A program made the translations under genes and the position numbers. 64,000 bases of DNA. Source: Bog-756 sp963699055 (GTDB lineage: Bacteria > Actinomycetota > Acidimicrobiia > Acidimicrobiales > RAAP-2). The notes under the pieces are model-generated. The model was not told the origin of the DNA and did no database searches. It saw nothing but the letters and a program-made list of their open reading frames with translations. Positions within the stretch are counted from its first letter, which is position 1. Each line of letters starts with the position of its first letter. Positions 39,293 through 47,663 of the stretch are shown here, one piece after another. The stretch spans positions 434,001 to 498,000 of the forward strand of contig CAVOTA010000001.1 in NCBI GenBank assembly GCA_963699055.1, in the 5' to 3' direction.

Positions 39293-40588
39293 GTGAGCCG
39301 CGCCATCCGCACGGCCCCGGGGCGCCGTGGCCTCCATCCGGGCGCGTGGTGGCTGTGGGCGGCCTGCATGGCCGGGGCGGCGTCGCGGACCACCAACCCG
39401 ATCCTGCTGCTGCTGGTCGGCGCCGTGGTCGCCTTCGTCGTGTCCGCCCGTCGGACCGACGCGCCGTGGTCCCGGTCCCTCGTGGTGTTCCTGCGCCTCG
39501 GGCTGGTGGTGATCGCCCTGCGGGTCGCGCTGGTGGTGGTGTTCGGCAACCGGCTGCCGGGCCACGTGCTCGTCACCCTGCCCCACGTGCCGCTGCCGTC
39601 CTGGGCCCGCGGGGTGAGTGTCGGCGGGCCGGTGACCGTCGAGGCGGTCCTCCAGGCGCTGGTCGAGGGCCTGCGCCTCGCCGTGGTGCTCCTGTGCTTC
39701 GGGGCCGCCAACTCGCTGGCCAGCCCGTACCGGCTGCTGCGGTGCCTGCCCGCCGTGCTGTACGAGGCGGGTGTGGCCATCACGGTCGCTCTCGCCTTCG
39801 CCCCCGAGCTCGTGGTGTCGATCGGGGCGGTGCGGGACGCCCGCCGGCTGCGGGGCCGGCCCGTCCGCGGGTTCGCCGGGCTCCGGGGCATGGCCGTCCC
39901 GGTGCTGGAGAGCGCCTTCGACCGGTCGCTGCAGCTGGCGTCGTCGATGGACGCCCGGGGGTACGGCCGCCGGGTGGCGGTACCCCGCGGGGCGCGTCGC
40001 TGGGCCACGGCGGGGACGGTCGGTGGGGTGCTGCTGGTCGCCGGCGGTGTCTACGGGGTACTGGTGGCCGGCTCGCTGCCCGGCGGCGGGATCCCCTTCG
40101 TGGCGCTGGGTGCGGTGCTGGTGGGGTTCGGCCTGGCCGCCGGCGGCCGGCGCACCCGGCGCACGCGGTACCGACCGGAGCCGTGGGGCCTGCCCGAGTG
40201 GCTGGTGACGGCCGCCGGTGCCGGCGTGGTCGGGTGCATGGTGGCGGCCGGCGTGCTGGGCGTCGCCGGACTCGAGTTCTCGGTGTACCCGCTGACGATG
40301 CCCGGACTGCCGCTCCTGGCGGTGGGTGGCATCCTCCTCGGCCTGCTCCCGGCGTGGGTCGCTCCGGTGGAGCGTCGCGGCCCGGGGTCGTCCGGGAGCC
40401 GGCCGCGCCGTCCGGGCGGGACGCGTCCCACCCGCCGGGCCGCCGTCCCGGGCGACGCGGCCACGACGGCGGAGGGCATGCCGGCCCCGGTCGCCCCCGT
40501 CCCGTCGTCGGCGAGGTCCGACCGGTCCGTGTCGGCGCCGACGGACGTACCGACCACGGTCGGCCACCGCGGGGACCGGGTCGCATGA
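39293..40588 (+). CDS. ecfT: ECF transporter transmembrane component EcfT
   Basis: EcfT couples ATP hydrolysis by the A subunits to movement of the S component. The 431-residue protein has several membrane segments in the first 200 residues and the coupling-helix motifs AVRDARRLRG (near 179-188) and SMDARGYGRR (near 221-230), which fit the A-R-G signatures. Two or three further membrane segments follow (about 240-345), and then a disordered Pro/Arg/Ala-rich cytoplasmic tail (about 360-431). The extra membrane helices and tail make it longer than typical EcfT. GTG 39293 is 13 bases after the surface protein stop. The stop overlaps ecfA as ATGA. Confidence 0.88.
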   Translation: MSRAIRTAPGRRGLHPGAWWLWAACMAGAASRTTNPILLLLVGAVVAFVVSARRTDAPWSRSLVVFLRLGLVVIALRVALVVVFGNRLPGHVLVTLPHVPLPSWARGVSVGGPVTVEAVLQALVEGLRLAVVLLCFGAANSLASPYRLLRCLPAVLYEAGVAITVALAFAPELVVSIGAVRDARRLRGRPVRGFAGLRGMAVPVLESAFDRSLQLASSMDARGYGRRVAVPRGARRWATAGTVGGVLLVAGGVYGVLVAGSLPGGGIPFVALGAVLVGFGLAAGGRRTRRTRYRPEPWGLPEWLVTAAGAGVVGCMVAAGVLGVAGLEFSVYPLTMPGLPLLAVGGILLGLLPAWVAPVERRGPGSSGSRPRRPGGTRPTRRAAVPGDAATTAEGMPAPVAPVPSSARSDRSVSAPTDVPTTVGHRGDRVA

Positions 40589-42204
40589 TCCGGTTCGAGC
40601 AGGTCTCGTTCACCTACGACGGCGCCGAGCGCGCCACCCTGGACGGCGTCGACCTCGTGGTGGGGGAGGGAGAGCTGTGCGTGGTGGTGGGCCCGACCGG
40701 CTCGGGCAAGACGACCCTGCTCCGCGCCGTCAACGGACTCGTCCCGCACTTCACCGGGGGCCGCCTGTCCGGCCGGGTCACCGTCGACGGTCGCTCCACC
40801 CGGGACGTCCCGCCCCGCGAGCTGGCTGACGTGGTCGGCATGGTCGGGCAGAACCCGGCGGCCAGCTTCGTCACCGACTCGGTCGAGGACGAGCTGGCGT
40901 ACACCATGGAGAACCTCGGACTGGCGCCCGACGTGATGCGCCGGCGCGTGGAGGACACGCTCGACCTGCTGGGCCTGCACGAGCTGCGTGACCGGCCGTT
41001 GGCCGCGCTCTCGGGCGGGCAGCAGCAGCGGGTGGCGATCGGCGCCGTGCTGACGGCCTCGCCCCGGGTGCTGGTGCTCGACGAGCCGACCTCGGCCCTC
41101 GACCCCGCCGCCGCCGAGGAGGTCCTGGCCTCGTTGACCCGCCTGGTCCACGATCTCGGCCTGACCGTGCTGCTGGCGGAGCACCGCCTGGAGCGGGTCC
41201 TCCCCTTCGCCGACACGATGGTGCTCGTACCGGGCCGGGGATCGGACCTGGTGGTGGGGACCGCCGCCGAGGTCATGGCCGGGTCCCCGGTCGCCCCGCC
41301 GCTGGTCGAGCTGGGTCGCCTGGCCGGTTGGCACCCGCTGCCGCTGACCGTCCGCGACGCCCGTCGCCAGGCGGGCGGACTGCGGGAGCGGCTGGCGGGC
41401 GCCCGCCCGGACCCCCGGGAGGTCACCACCGGCGCCACCGTGGCCACGCTCGCCTCGGTGACCGTCCGCTACGGCGACGTCACCGCGCTCGACGGTGTCA
41501 GCCTGGGGTTCGCCGCCGGCGAGGTGGTCGCCCTCATGGGGCGCAACGGCTCCGGCAAGTCGACGTTGCTCGGGCAGGTGGCCGGTATGCGGACGCCGAC
41601 GTCGGGGACCGTGCGGCTCGACGGCACCGACCCGATGGGACTCGCCCCCCGCGCCCTGGTGGCCCGCGTGGGGATGGTGCCCCAGGACGCCGGACTGCTC
41701 CTCTACGGCGAGTCCGTGGCCGAGGAGTGCGTCGGAGCCGACCGCGACACCGGCCTGGAGGCGGGCACCACGGCGGCGATGCTGGAGCGGGTCCTGCCCG
41801 GACTCGACCCCGACCGCCATCCCCGCGACCTGTCCGAGGGCCAGCGGCTGGCGCTCGCCCTGGCCATCGTGCTGGCGCCCGCACCACCGCTGCTCCTCCT
41901 GGACGAGCCCACGCGGGGACTCGACTACCCGGGCAAGGCCCGTCTGGTGCGCCTGCTCGCCGAGCTGGCCTCGGCCGGCCACGGCGTGGTCATGGCCACC
42001 CACGACGTCGAGCTGGTCGCCCAGGTGGCGACGCGCGCCGTGGTGCTGGCCGAGGGCGAGGTGGTGGCCGACGGTCCCGCGCGCGACGTGGTGTGCCACT
42101 CGCCGGTCTTCGCCCCGCAGGTGGCGAAGGTGCTCCACCCGGATCCGTGGCTGACGGTCGACGAGGTGCGCACCGCCCTGGTGGGGGAGCCCGTCCATGG
42201 CTGA
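40585..42204 (+). CDS. ecfA: ECF transporter duplicated ATPase (A and A' fused)
   Basis: The protein carries two ABC ATPase domains in one chain of 539 residues. Domain 1 (about 1-240) has Walker A GPTGSGKTT, Q-loop VGQNP, signature LSGGQQQR and Walker B VLVLDEPTSALDP. Domain 2 (about 285-520) has GRNGSGKST, VPQDAGLLLYGES, signature LSEGQRLA, and LLLLDEPTRGLDYPG, then HDVE. It supplies the energising unit for an ECF importer. Fusion of A and A' is known in actinobacterial ECF systems. ATG 40585 overlaps the ecfT stop, and its own stop overlaps the S gene by eight bases, so T-A-S translation is coupled. Confidence 0.93.
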   Translation: MIRFEQVSFTYDGAERATLDGVDLVVGEGELCVVVGPTGSGKTTLLRAVNGLVPHFTGGRLSGRVTVDGRSTRDVPPRELADVVGMVGQNPAASFVTDSVEDELAYTMENLGLAPDVMRRRVEDTLDLLGLHELRDRPLAALSGGQQQRVAIGAVLTASPRVLVLDEPTSALDPAAAEEVLASLTRLVHDLGLTVLLAEHRLERVLPFADTMVLVPGRGSDLVVGTAAEVMAGSPVAPPLVELGRLAGWHPLPLTVRDARRQAGGLRERLAGARPDPREVTTGATVATLASVTVRYGDVTALDGVSLGFAAGEVVALMGRNGSGKSTLLGQVAGMRTPTSGTVRLDGTDPMGLAPRALVARVGMVPQDAGLLLYGESVAEECVGADRDTGLEAGTTAAMLERVLPGLDPDRHPRDLSEGQRLALALAIVLAPAPPLLLLDEPTRGLDYPGKARLVRLLAELASAGHGVVMATHDVELVAQVATRAVVLAEGEVVADGPARDVVCHSPVFAPQVAKVLHPDPWLTVDEVRTALVGEPVHG

Positions 42205-43045
42205 GCGCGCCCGGTCGGGATCGGCGGTCCGCCTGCGACCGAAGGCGTCGGTCCTGCTGGCCGTCACCTCGCTGGTCGGTGTGGCCGGATTCTGCTGGCC
42301 GCTGCTGATCCAGGGGACGTCGGCCACGGCCCAGGCCCATTCGGCCGACGCGCCGTGGATCTTCCTGGCCGTGCTCCCGCTGCTGCTGGCCGTGGTGCTG
42401 AGCGAACTGTCGGAGGGATCGCTCGACGCCAAGGCCATCGCCCTGCTCGGGATCCTGGCCGCCTGCGGGGCCGCGCTGCGGGTACCGAGCCCGGGGGTGG
42501 CCGGATTCGAGCCGGTGTTCTTCCTGCTGATCCCGGCCGGCCGGGTGCTCGGACGGGGGTTCGGCTTCGTGCTGGGGGCGCTGACGATCGCCGTGTCGGC
42601 CCTCATCACCGGCGGGGTGGGTCCCTGGCTGCCGTTCCAGATGTTCGGGGCCGCCTGGATGGGGTTCGGTGCCGGGTGCCTGCCACCGGCCAGGGGCCGG
42701 GCCGAGCTGTGGCTGCTGGCAGGCTACGCCGCCGTGGCCGGCCTGCTCTACGGCGCCCTGCTCAACCTGTGGTTCTGGCCGTTCGGGGCGGGCACGGCGA
42801 CGTCGTTCTCCTTCGTGCCCGGCGCCGGGTTCCTCCACAACCTGCACAGCTTCGTGCTCTTCGACGCCACGACGTCCCTCGGGTTCGACATCCCCCGGGC
42901 CGTGACCAACGCCGTGCTGGTGCTGGTCCTCGGCCGTCCCGTGCTCGGTGCCCTGCGCCGGGCCAGCCGCCGGGCCGCCTTCGACGCACCGGTCACCCTC
43001 GTCGACACCCTGCCCGACGGCACCCGTCCGGCACCGGCCGCCTGA
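42197..43045 (+). CDS. ECF transporter S component, probably for cobalamin
   Basis: The S component binds the vitamin in the membrane and toggles during import. The 282-residue protein has about six to seven membrane segments (starting near 18-38, then 50-70, 80-98, 110-140, 148-165, 178-200, 235-255). Its FEPVFFLLIPAGRVLG and TGGVGPWLPFQMFGAAWMGFGAG segments fit the ECF S-component fold. Specificity for cobalamin is inferred from the riboswitch at the head of the operon; the S protein alone does not prove it. It begins inside the 3' end of ecfA and ends the operon. Confidence 0.85.
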   Translation: MAERARSGSAVRLRPKASVLLAVTSLVGVAGFCWPLLIQGTSATAQAHSADAPWIFLAVLPLLLAVVLSELSEGSLDAKAIALLGILAACGAALRVPSPGVAGFEPVFFLLIPAGRVLGRGFGFVLGALTIAVSALITGGVGPWLPFQMFGAAWMGFGAGCLPPARGRAELWLLAGYAAVAGLLYGALLNLWFWPFGAGTATSFSFVPGAGFLHNLHSFVLFDATTSLGFDIPRAVTNAVLVLVLGRPVLGALRRASRRAAFDAPVTLVDTLPDGTRPAPAA

Positions 43046-43105
43046 GCGGGCGAGGGCCCACGCCGGCCCCGCACCGGCCCGTGCGGGCACGGCCCCGGGC
43101 CGACC

Positions 43106-43111
43106 TACACT
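43106..43111 (+). promoter_or_regulatory. -10 box of the second acyl-CoA synthetase gene
   Basis: TACACT fits TANNNT. The predicted start near 43118 gives a 50-base leader with AAGGAGG (43153-43159) before GTG 43168. Confidence 0.45.
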
Positions 43112-43167
43112 TCGTTACCCGCCGGTCACTTCGGTCCGGCGAGCCCGCTGTGAAGGAGGTGGCCCCG

Positions 43168-44862
43168 GTGCCGCTCACGTACGAGGAGGCCCTGGCGCAG
43201 GTCACGGGTCCCGGACAGCTCTTCGAGGTGGTCGAGGCCGACGTCGCCGGCCAGCGACTCCGGGTCTTCGCCAACGCCCCGGCCACGCTGGGACAGCTCT
43301 TCGCCGGGGCCCGGGGCGACGAATCCGAGTTCCTCGTCTACGAGGACGAACGCTGGACGTTCGCCGAGACGATGCGCCACGTCGACGGGCTGGCCCACGC
43401 CCTGGTCCACCGGTACGGGATCCGACGGGGTGACCGGGTGGGGATCGCCATGCGGAACCTGCCCGAGTGGATCGTGTCGTTCGCGGCGATCCTCTCGGTC
43501 GGGGCGGTGTCGGTCTCGCTCAACGCCTGGTGGACCGAGACCGAGCTCGACTACGCCATCGAGGACTCGGGCCTGTCGTTGCTCATCGCCGATCCCGAGC
43601 GCATCGAGCGGGCCCACGCCCCGGCCCACTCGCGCGGCGTCCCGATGATCATGGTCCGGGGCGACCAGCTCGAGCCCAGTCCCACCGGCGTGCTGCGCTA
43701 CGACGAGGTGGTCCAGCCCGGCGAGGCGATGCCGGTGGTCGAGGTCGACCCCGATGACGACGCCACCATCCTCTACACGTCGGGCACGACCGGGTTCCCC
43801 AAGGGCGCAGTGTCGACCCACCGGGCCGTGCTGAACGGCCTGATGGGTTTCTGGTGCAACACCACGGTGCTCACCGCCCGCAAGGGCGAGGACCTGCTGG
43901 GGGGCGGGGGCGGCTTCGCCCCGTGCTTCATCCTGATCGTCCCGCTCTTCCACGTGACCGGGTGCGTGCCGGTGATGCTCTCCTGCTTCGGGATGAAGTT
44001 CAAGCTGGTCATGATGCACCGCTGGGACCCCGACACGGCACTCCGCCTCATCGAGGCCGAACGGGTCACCACCTTCGTGGGCGTCCCGACCCAGAGCTGG
44101 GACATGCTCGAGAGCCCGTCGTTCTCGAAGTACGACACCTCGTCGCTGGCCAGCATCGGCGGCGGCGGCGCCCCGGCCCCGGCCAAGCTGGTGGACCGCG
44201 TGGAGAAGGGCTTCACCCGGGGCCGGCCCAACATCGGCTACGGCATGACCGAGACCAACGGCTTCGGGCCGGGCAACACCGGGGACGACTACGTGACCCA
44301 CCCGACATCCACCGGCAGGGCGACCATCTCCGTCATGGACATCCAGATCCGGGACGACGCCGGCAACCCCGTCCCGCACGGGACCCGCGGGGAGATCTGG
44401 ATGCGCGGGCCCAACGTCATCCGCTGCTACTGGAACAAACCGGAGGCCACCGCCGAGACGATCGTCGACGGCTGGCTGGCCTCGGGCGACCTCGGACGCA
44501 TCGACGAGGACGGCTTCCTCTACATCGAGGACCGGGCCAAGGACATGGTGCTGCGCGCCGGCGAGAACGTCTACTGCGCCGAGGTGGAGAGCGCCATCTA
44601 CGAGCACGGCGACGTCTACGAGGCCGCCGTGTTCGGGGTGCCCCACGAGCGCCTGGGCGAGGAGGTCGCCTGCGTGATCCTCCGCCAGGCCGGGTCCGAC
44701 CTCGACGCCGACACCCTCCAGGACTTCCTGGCCGAGTCGCTGGCACCGTTCAAGGTGCCGACCCGGATCGTATTCGCCGAGTCGCAGCTGCCCCGCAACG
44801 CCTCGGGCAAGATCCTGAAGCGGTCGCTGCGCGACAGCTACTTCGGCGACGCCACCCGGTAG
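43168..44862 (+). CDS. Class I adenylate-forming acyl-CoA synthetase
   Basis: The 564-residue enzyme should activate a carboxylic acid through an acyl-AMP. It has the P-loop TILYTSGTTGFPKGA, the A5-type YGMTETNGFG, the hinge GWLASGDLGRIDEDGFL, and the C-terminal catalytic Lys in NASGKILKRSLRD. The N-terminal LYEDERWTFAETMRHVDGLAHAL-type block and AIAMRNLPEWIVS resemble the synthetase at 14753-16576, so they are paralogues. GTG 43168 is chosen because AAGGAGG lies eight bases upstream; GTG 43150 would place that sequence inside the gene. It stands alone between the ECF operon and a convergent rnz, separated by a hairpin. Confidence 0.9.
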   Translation: MPLTYEEALAQVTGPGQLFEVVEADVAGQRLRVFANAPATLGQLFAGARGDESEFLVYEDERWTFAETMRHVDGLAHALVHRYGIRRGDRVGIAMRNLPEWIVSFAAILSVGAVSVSLNAWWTETELDYAIEDSGLSLLIADPERIERAHAPAHSRGVPMIMVRGDQLEPSPTGVLRYDEVVQPGEAMPVVEVDPDDDATILYTSGTTGFPKGAVSTHRAVLNGLMGFWCNTTVLTARKGEDLLGGGGGFAPCFILIVPLFHVTGCVPVMLSCFGMKFKLVMMHRWDPDTALRLIEAERVTTFVGVPTQSWDMLESPSFSKYDTSSLASIGGGGAPAPAKLVDRVEKGFTRGRPNIGYGMTETNGFGPGNTGDDYVTHPTSTGRATISVMDIQIRDDAGNPVPHGTRGEIWMRGPNVIRCYWNKPEATAETIVDGWLASGDLGRIDEDGFLYIEDRAKDMVLRAGENVYCAEVESAIYEHGDVYEAAVFGVPHERLGEEVACVILRQAGSDLDADTLQDFLAESLAPFKVPTRIVFAESQLPRNASGKILKRSLRDSYFGDATR

Positions 44863-44888
44863 CCGTCCGGGCCGTCCGGCATCCCGTC

Positions 44889-44920
44889 GGCCGGCCACCC
44901 CGTCATCGGGTCGGCCGGCC
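44889..44920. terminator. Bidirectional hairpin between acyl-CoA synthetase and rnz
   Basis: GGCCGGCC (44889-44896) and GGCCGGCC (44913-44920) pair, and inside a small internal loop CCCG pairs with CGGG around TCAT. No T-tract. It lies between convergent genes. Confidence 0.45.
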
Positions 44921-44942
44921 CCTGCGTCGGGACGTCCCGGAC

Positions 44943-45863
44943 TCAGCCGGGGCGCCGGCGCGGCGGCACCGGGACCCGCAGCAGGTCCTCGGCGACCACG
45001 ACGTCCCCGAAGACGGCGGCCGCCTCGTCGGCCAGGACGGACACGTCCGGGTAGCGCTGGGAGAAGTGGGTGATCACCAGCCGACGGGCCCCGGCGTCGC
45101 GTGCGATCCGACCGGCGTCCGCCGCCGTCAGGTGCCGGTACCGCCGGGCGAGCCCGGCGTCGGCCGTGGCGAACGTGGCCTCGCACACCACCAGGTCGGC
45201 GCCGCCGGCCAGTTCGACGGCGGCGTCGCACATCCCGGTGTCCATCACGAAGGCCATGCGCTGACCCGGTCGCACCTCGGACACCTGGTCGAGGCGCACG
45301 ACCACGCCGTCGCGGGCCAGCGACCCCTGGGCCAGCAGCCGACCGACGTCGGGGCCCTCGACGCCGACGTCGGCGAGGCGCCCGGGCAGGATCCGGACCC
45401 CGTCCGGCTCGACCAGCCGCCATCCGAAGGTCTCGGGCTCGTGGTCCAGGCGCACGGCCCCGATGGCGAAGGCCGGGCCGTCCGTCACGGTCCCGTCGTC
45501 GTCCACCGGGACCGGTCGGACGTCGAGGTGGTCCTGGTAGGCCGAGGCGTGGCGGAGCCGGTCGAAGTACGCCTGTCCGCTCGCCGGGTAGAGCACCTCG
45601 ACCGGGTGGGGGACCCGGTCGAGCGAGAGGCGCTGGAGCATCCCGGGCAGTCCCAGGCAGTGGTCCCCGTGGAAGTGCGTCACGCAGACGTGCCGGATCG
45701 ACCAGGGCGACTCCCCGGCCAGGAGGAGCTGGCGCTGGGTGCCCTCGCCGGGGTCGAACAGGACCGAGGTGCCGTCCCAGCGGAGGAGGTACCCGTTGTG
45801 GTTGCGGTGCCGGGTGGGGGACTGGCTGGCCGTCCCCAGCACCACCAGCTCCCGGGCGCTCAC
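44943..45863 (-). CDS. rnz: Ribonuclease Z
   Basis: RNase Z trims tRNA 3' ends, mainly where CCA is not encoded. The 306-residue metallo-beta-lactamase protein has LGTASQSPTRHRNHNGYLL at the start, the zinc motif THFHGDHCLGL, VMDTGMCD and THFSQRYPDV at the C-terminus, in tRNase Z order. GTG 45863 is chosen because the conserved VLGTASQSPT begins right after it; a longer frame to 45974 would overlap the neighbouring DUF167 gene. The one tRNA gene in the window encodes its CCA, so this enzyme would not be needed for it but may serve others or degrade RNA. Confidence 0.9.
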   Translation of the reverse strand: MSARELVVLGTASQSPTRHRNHNGYLLRWDGTSVLFDPGEGTQRQLLLAGESPWSIRHVCVTHFHGDHCLGLPGMLQRLSLDRVPHPVEVLYPASGQAYFDRLRHASAYQDHLDVRPVPVDDDGTVTDGPAFAIGAVRLDHEPETFGWRLVEPDGVRILPGRLADVGVEGPDVGRLLAQGSLARDGVVVRLDQVSEVRPGQRMAFVMDTGMCDAAVELAGGADLVVCEATFATADAGLARRYRHLTAADAGRIARDAGARRLVITHFSQRYPDVSVLADEAAAVFGDVVVAEDLLRVPVPPRRRPG

Positions 45864-45914
45864 GGCGCCGCCCCGTGCGGGGTCGGCCCCGGTCGACCGT
45901 GGCAGGCTGTTCGG

Positions 45915-46181
45915 GTGAAGCGCCCCGTCCTCGTCCGCCCCCGGTCGTCGCGCCCGGGGGTCGGCGGGGCCCACGGTGGGGTGCTGGTCGTGTCGGTGCG
46001 CGAACCCGCCACCGACGGTCGGGCCAACCGGGCGGTGGTCGAGGCGCTGGCCGGCGCGCTCGGGGTGGCGCGGGCCGACGTGCGCATCGCCGGCGGGGCG
46101 GCCTCGCGCCGGAAGCTGGTGGAGGTCGACGGTGACGACGTCGTGCTGGCCGAGGCCTGGGACCGACTGACGGCCGGGTGA
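45915..46181 (+). CDS. DUF167 (UPF0235/YggU) family protein
   Basis: This small conserved family has no settled function. The 88-residue product shows the core VVSVREPATDGRANRAVVEALAGALGV, then VRIAGGAASRRKLVEV, which match the family landmarks (PP.GKAN..L...L.......V.I..G..S..K). GTG 45915 follows CAGGCT by seven bases, a weak -10-like spacing. It is divergent from rnz and convergent with the GNAT-AAA gene. Confidence 0.85.
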   Translation: MKRPVLVRPRSSRPGVGGAHGGVLVVSVREPATDGRANRAVVEALAGALGVARADVRIAGGAASRRKLVEVDGDDVVLAEAWDRLTAG

Positions 46182-46208
46182 GGTGCGGGCGCCGCGCCCG
46201 TCACCGGA

Positions 46209-47474
46209 TCACAGCCGGGCGAACCGCTCGGCCTCCCGGGCGAACTGGTCGGCGGAGGCGGCGCCCACCGACGGGCGGGTCAGCCCCACCGCGGCCAGCA
46301 CGTCGGCGGAGGTCACCTCGGGAGCCTCACCGTCGAGGGCACGGTCGAAGGCCAGCTGGGCCGCCCGTTGGGCGACGAGGGCGAAGTCGGCGGGGGTGAA
46401 CCCGGGGGTGCGGGCCGCCACCTCGGCAGGCTCGCCCGCCGAGAGGAACTCGGCGGCCAGCTCGGCCCGCTCCACCTCGTCGGGGGCGCCGACGGGGATG
46501 ATCAGGTCGAACCGCCCGGGGCGCAGCAGTGCCGGATCGATGGCGGCGATGGAGTTGGTGGCCATCACCATCAGGCGGTCGGGCCGCGACTTGAACAACG
46601 GCACCACCTTCAGGAGCTCGTTGACCAGGGGCTGGCTGTCCGGCCGCTCGGACCGGTCCGAGGCGATCTCGTCGGCCTCGTCGATGAAGCACACCAGCCG
46701 GTCCACCCGGCCGAGCTCGGTGAGGGCGTCGCGGAGGGCCCGGGCGCCGTCGACGCCCTGTCCCAGCAGCGACGGGTGCAGTTCGACGAACGCCCACGCC
46801 AGCCGCGAGGCGATGGCCCGGGCGAACGACGTCTTGCCCGTTCCCGGCGGACCGAAGAGCAGCACGGCGGCGGGCGGTCGCAGTCCCAGCCGGTCGGCCA
46901 GCTCGGTGTGGGCCAGGGGGGCCACCACCCGTCGGTCGAGGAGCTCCTTGGCCGTGGAGAACCCCTTCAGCGACTCCCACAGCCCGTCCGGGGGCACGTA
47001 CCCGCCGAACTGCTCGACCAGGGCCAGCTCCTCGGGCACCATCGACGCGTCACGGGCGTAGAGGTGGAGGCCCTCGAGGTGGGTGAAGCCCTGGTTGACG
47101 AAGGCGTCCTCGCCGACCTGTCCGGCCTGGACGACGGCGAGCAGCCGGCTCGCCCCGCGGTGGATGACCTCCTGGTCGAGCTGGCGCAGGAGCGCCGACC
47201 CGATCCCCAGGCGCCGCCACTCAGGATGGAGGGCGAAGGCGAGCACGTGGGCGTCGGGCCCGCTCACCCGCGCCACCACCGCTCCCACCAGGACGCCGGC
47301 GGCGGAGACGGCCACGGCGGCCGGCTCGTGCCCGTGCAGGGCCTCGACCACGTCGCTGCGACCGTAGGCGGCGCCGGTCGACGTGCCGGCCAGGTCGATC
47401 AGCCGCACCACGTCCTCGACCGGGGCGACCGGGTCCCGGTCGCCCAGGGTGTGGACCTTCCATGCGGTGCTCAT
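46209..47474 (-). CDS. GNAT acetyltransferase-AAA+ ATPase fusion protein
   Basis: The 421-residue product joins two domains. The first (about 15-145) is GNAT-like, with PEWRRLGIGSALLRQLDQEV as the acetyl-CoA loop. The second (about 165-400) is an AAA+ ATPase of the classical clade: Walker A FGPPGTGKTS (208-216), Walker B VCFIDEADEI (about 261-270), sensor MATNS and the LRPGRFD arginine-finger motif. A short Ala/Arg tail ends the protein. The ATPase may remodel a protein while the GNAT part acetylates or merely senses acyl-CoA. ATG 47474 has GGAGGA upstream, and a TACCAT box lies 52 bases before the ATG. Confidence 0.85.
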   Translation of the reverse strand: MSTAWKVHTLGDRDPVAPVEDVVRLIDLAGTSTGAAYGRSDVVEALHGHEPAAVAVSAAGVLVGAVVARVSGPDAHVLAFALHPEWRRLGIGSALLRQLDQEVIHRGASRLLAVVQAGQVGEDAFVNQGFTHLEGLHLYARDASMVPEELALVEQFGGYVPPDGLWESLKGFSTAKELLDRRVVAPLAHTELADRLGLRPPAAVLLFGPPGTGKTSFARAIASRLAWAFVELHPSLLGQGVDGARALRDALTELGRVDRLVCFIDEADEIASDRSERPDSQPLVNELLKVVPLFKSRPDRLMVMATNSIAAIDPALLRPGRFDLIIPVGAPDEVERAELAAEFLSAGEPAEVAARTPGFTPADFALVAQRAAQLAFDRALDGEAPEVTSADVLAAVGLTRPSVGAASADQFAREAERFARL

Positions 47475-47525
47475 CGGCGGGTCCTCCTCGTCGGGCACCC
47501 GTGACGGGTCGTGGGGTGTACCTGC

Positions 47526-47531
47526 ATGGTA
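47526..47531 (-). promoter_or_regulatory. -10 box of the GNAT-AAA fusion gene
   Basis: TACCAT on the minus strand; a start near 47518 gives a 45-base leader ending in GGAGGA before ATG 47474. Confidence 0.4.
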
Positions 47532-47663
47532 CGGGAGCCGGGCCGCCGCGCCACGGGAGCGGCGCCGACGGTCGCCACGACACGCCCGGGCGGGGTCGTT
47601 GACCACCGGTGCCGGGGGGGCGCACACTGTGGGCGGGGCCCGCCGGGCCGGTCAGGAGTCGAC

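Noticed and set aside
39346..40584. Long in-frame extension of the ECF ATPase through ecfT
   Set aside because: The conserved ATPase begins at ATG 40585, which overlaps the ecfT stop. The extension is a shadow of ecfT.
45864..45974. N-terminal extension of rnz to ATG 45974
   Set aside because: The extra 37 residues are not conserved and would overlap the DUF167 gene on the other strand.
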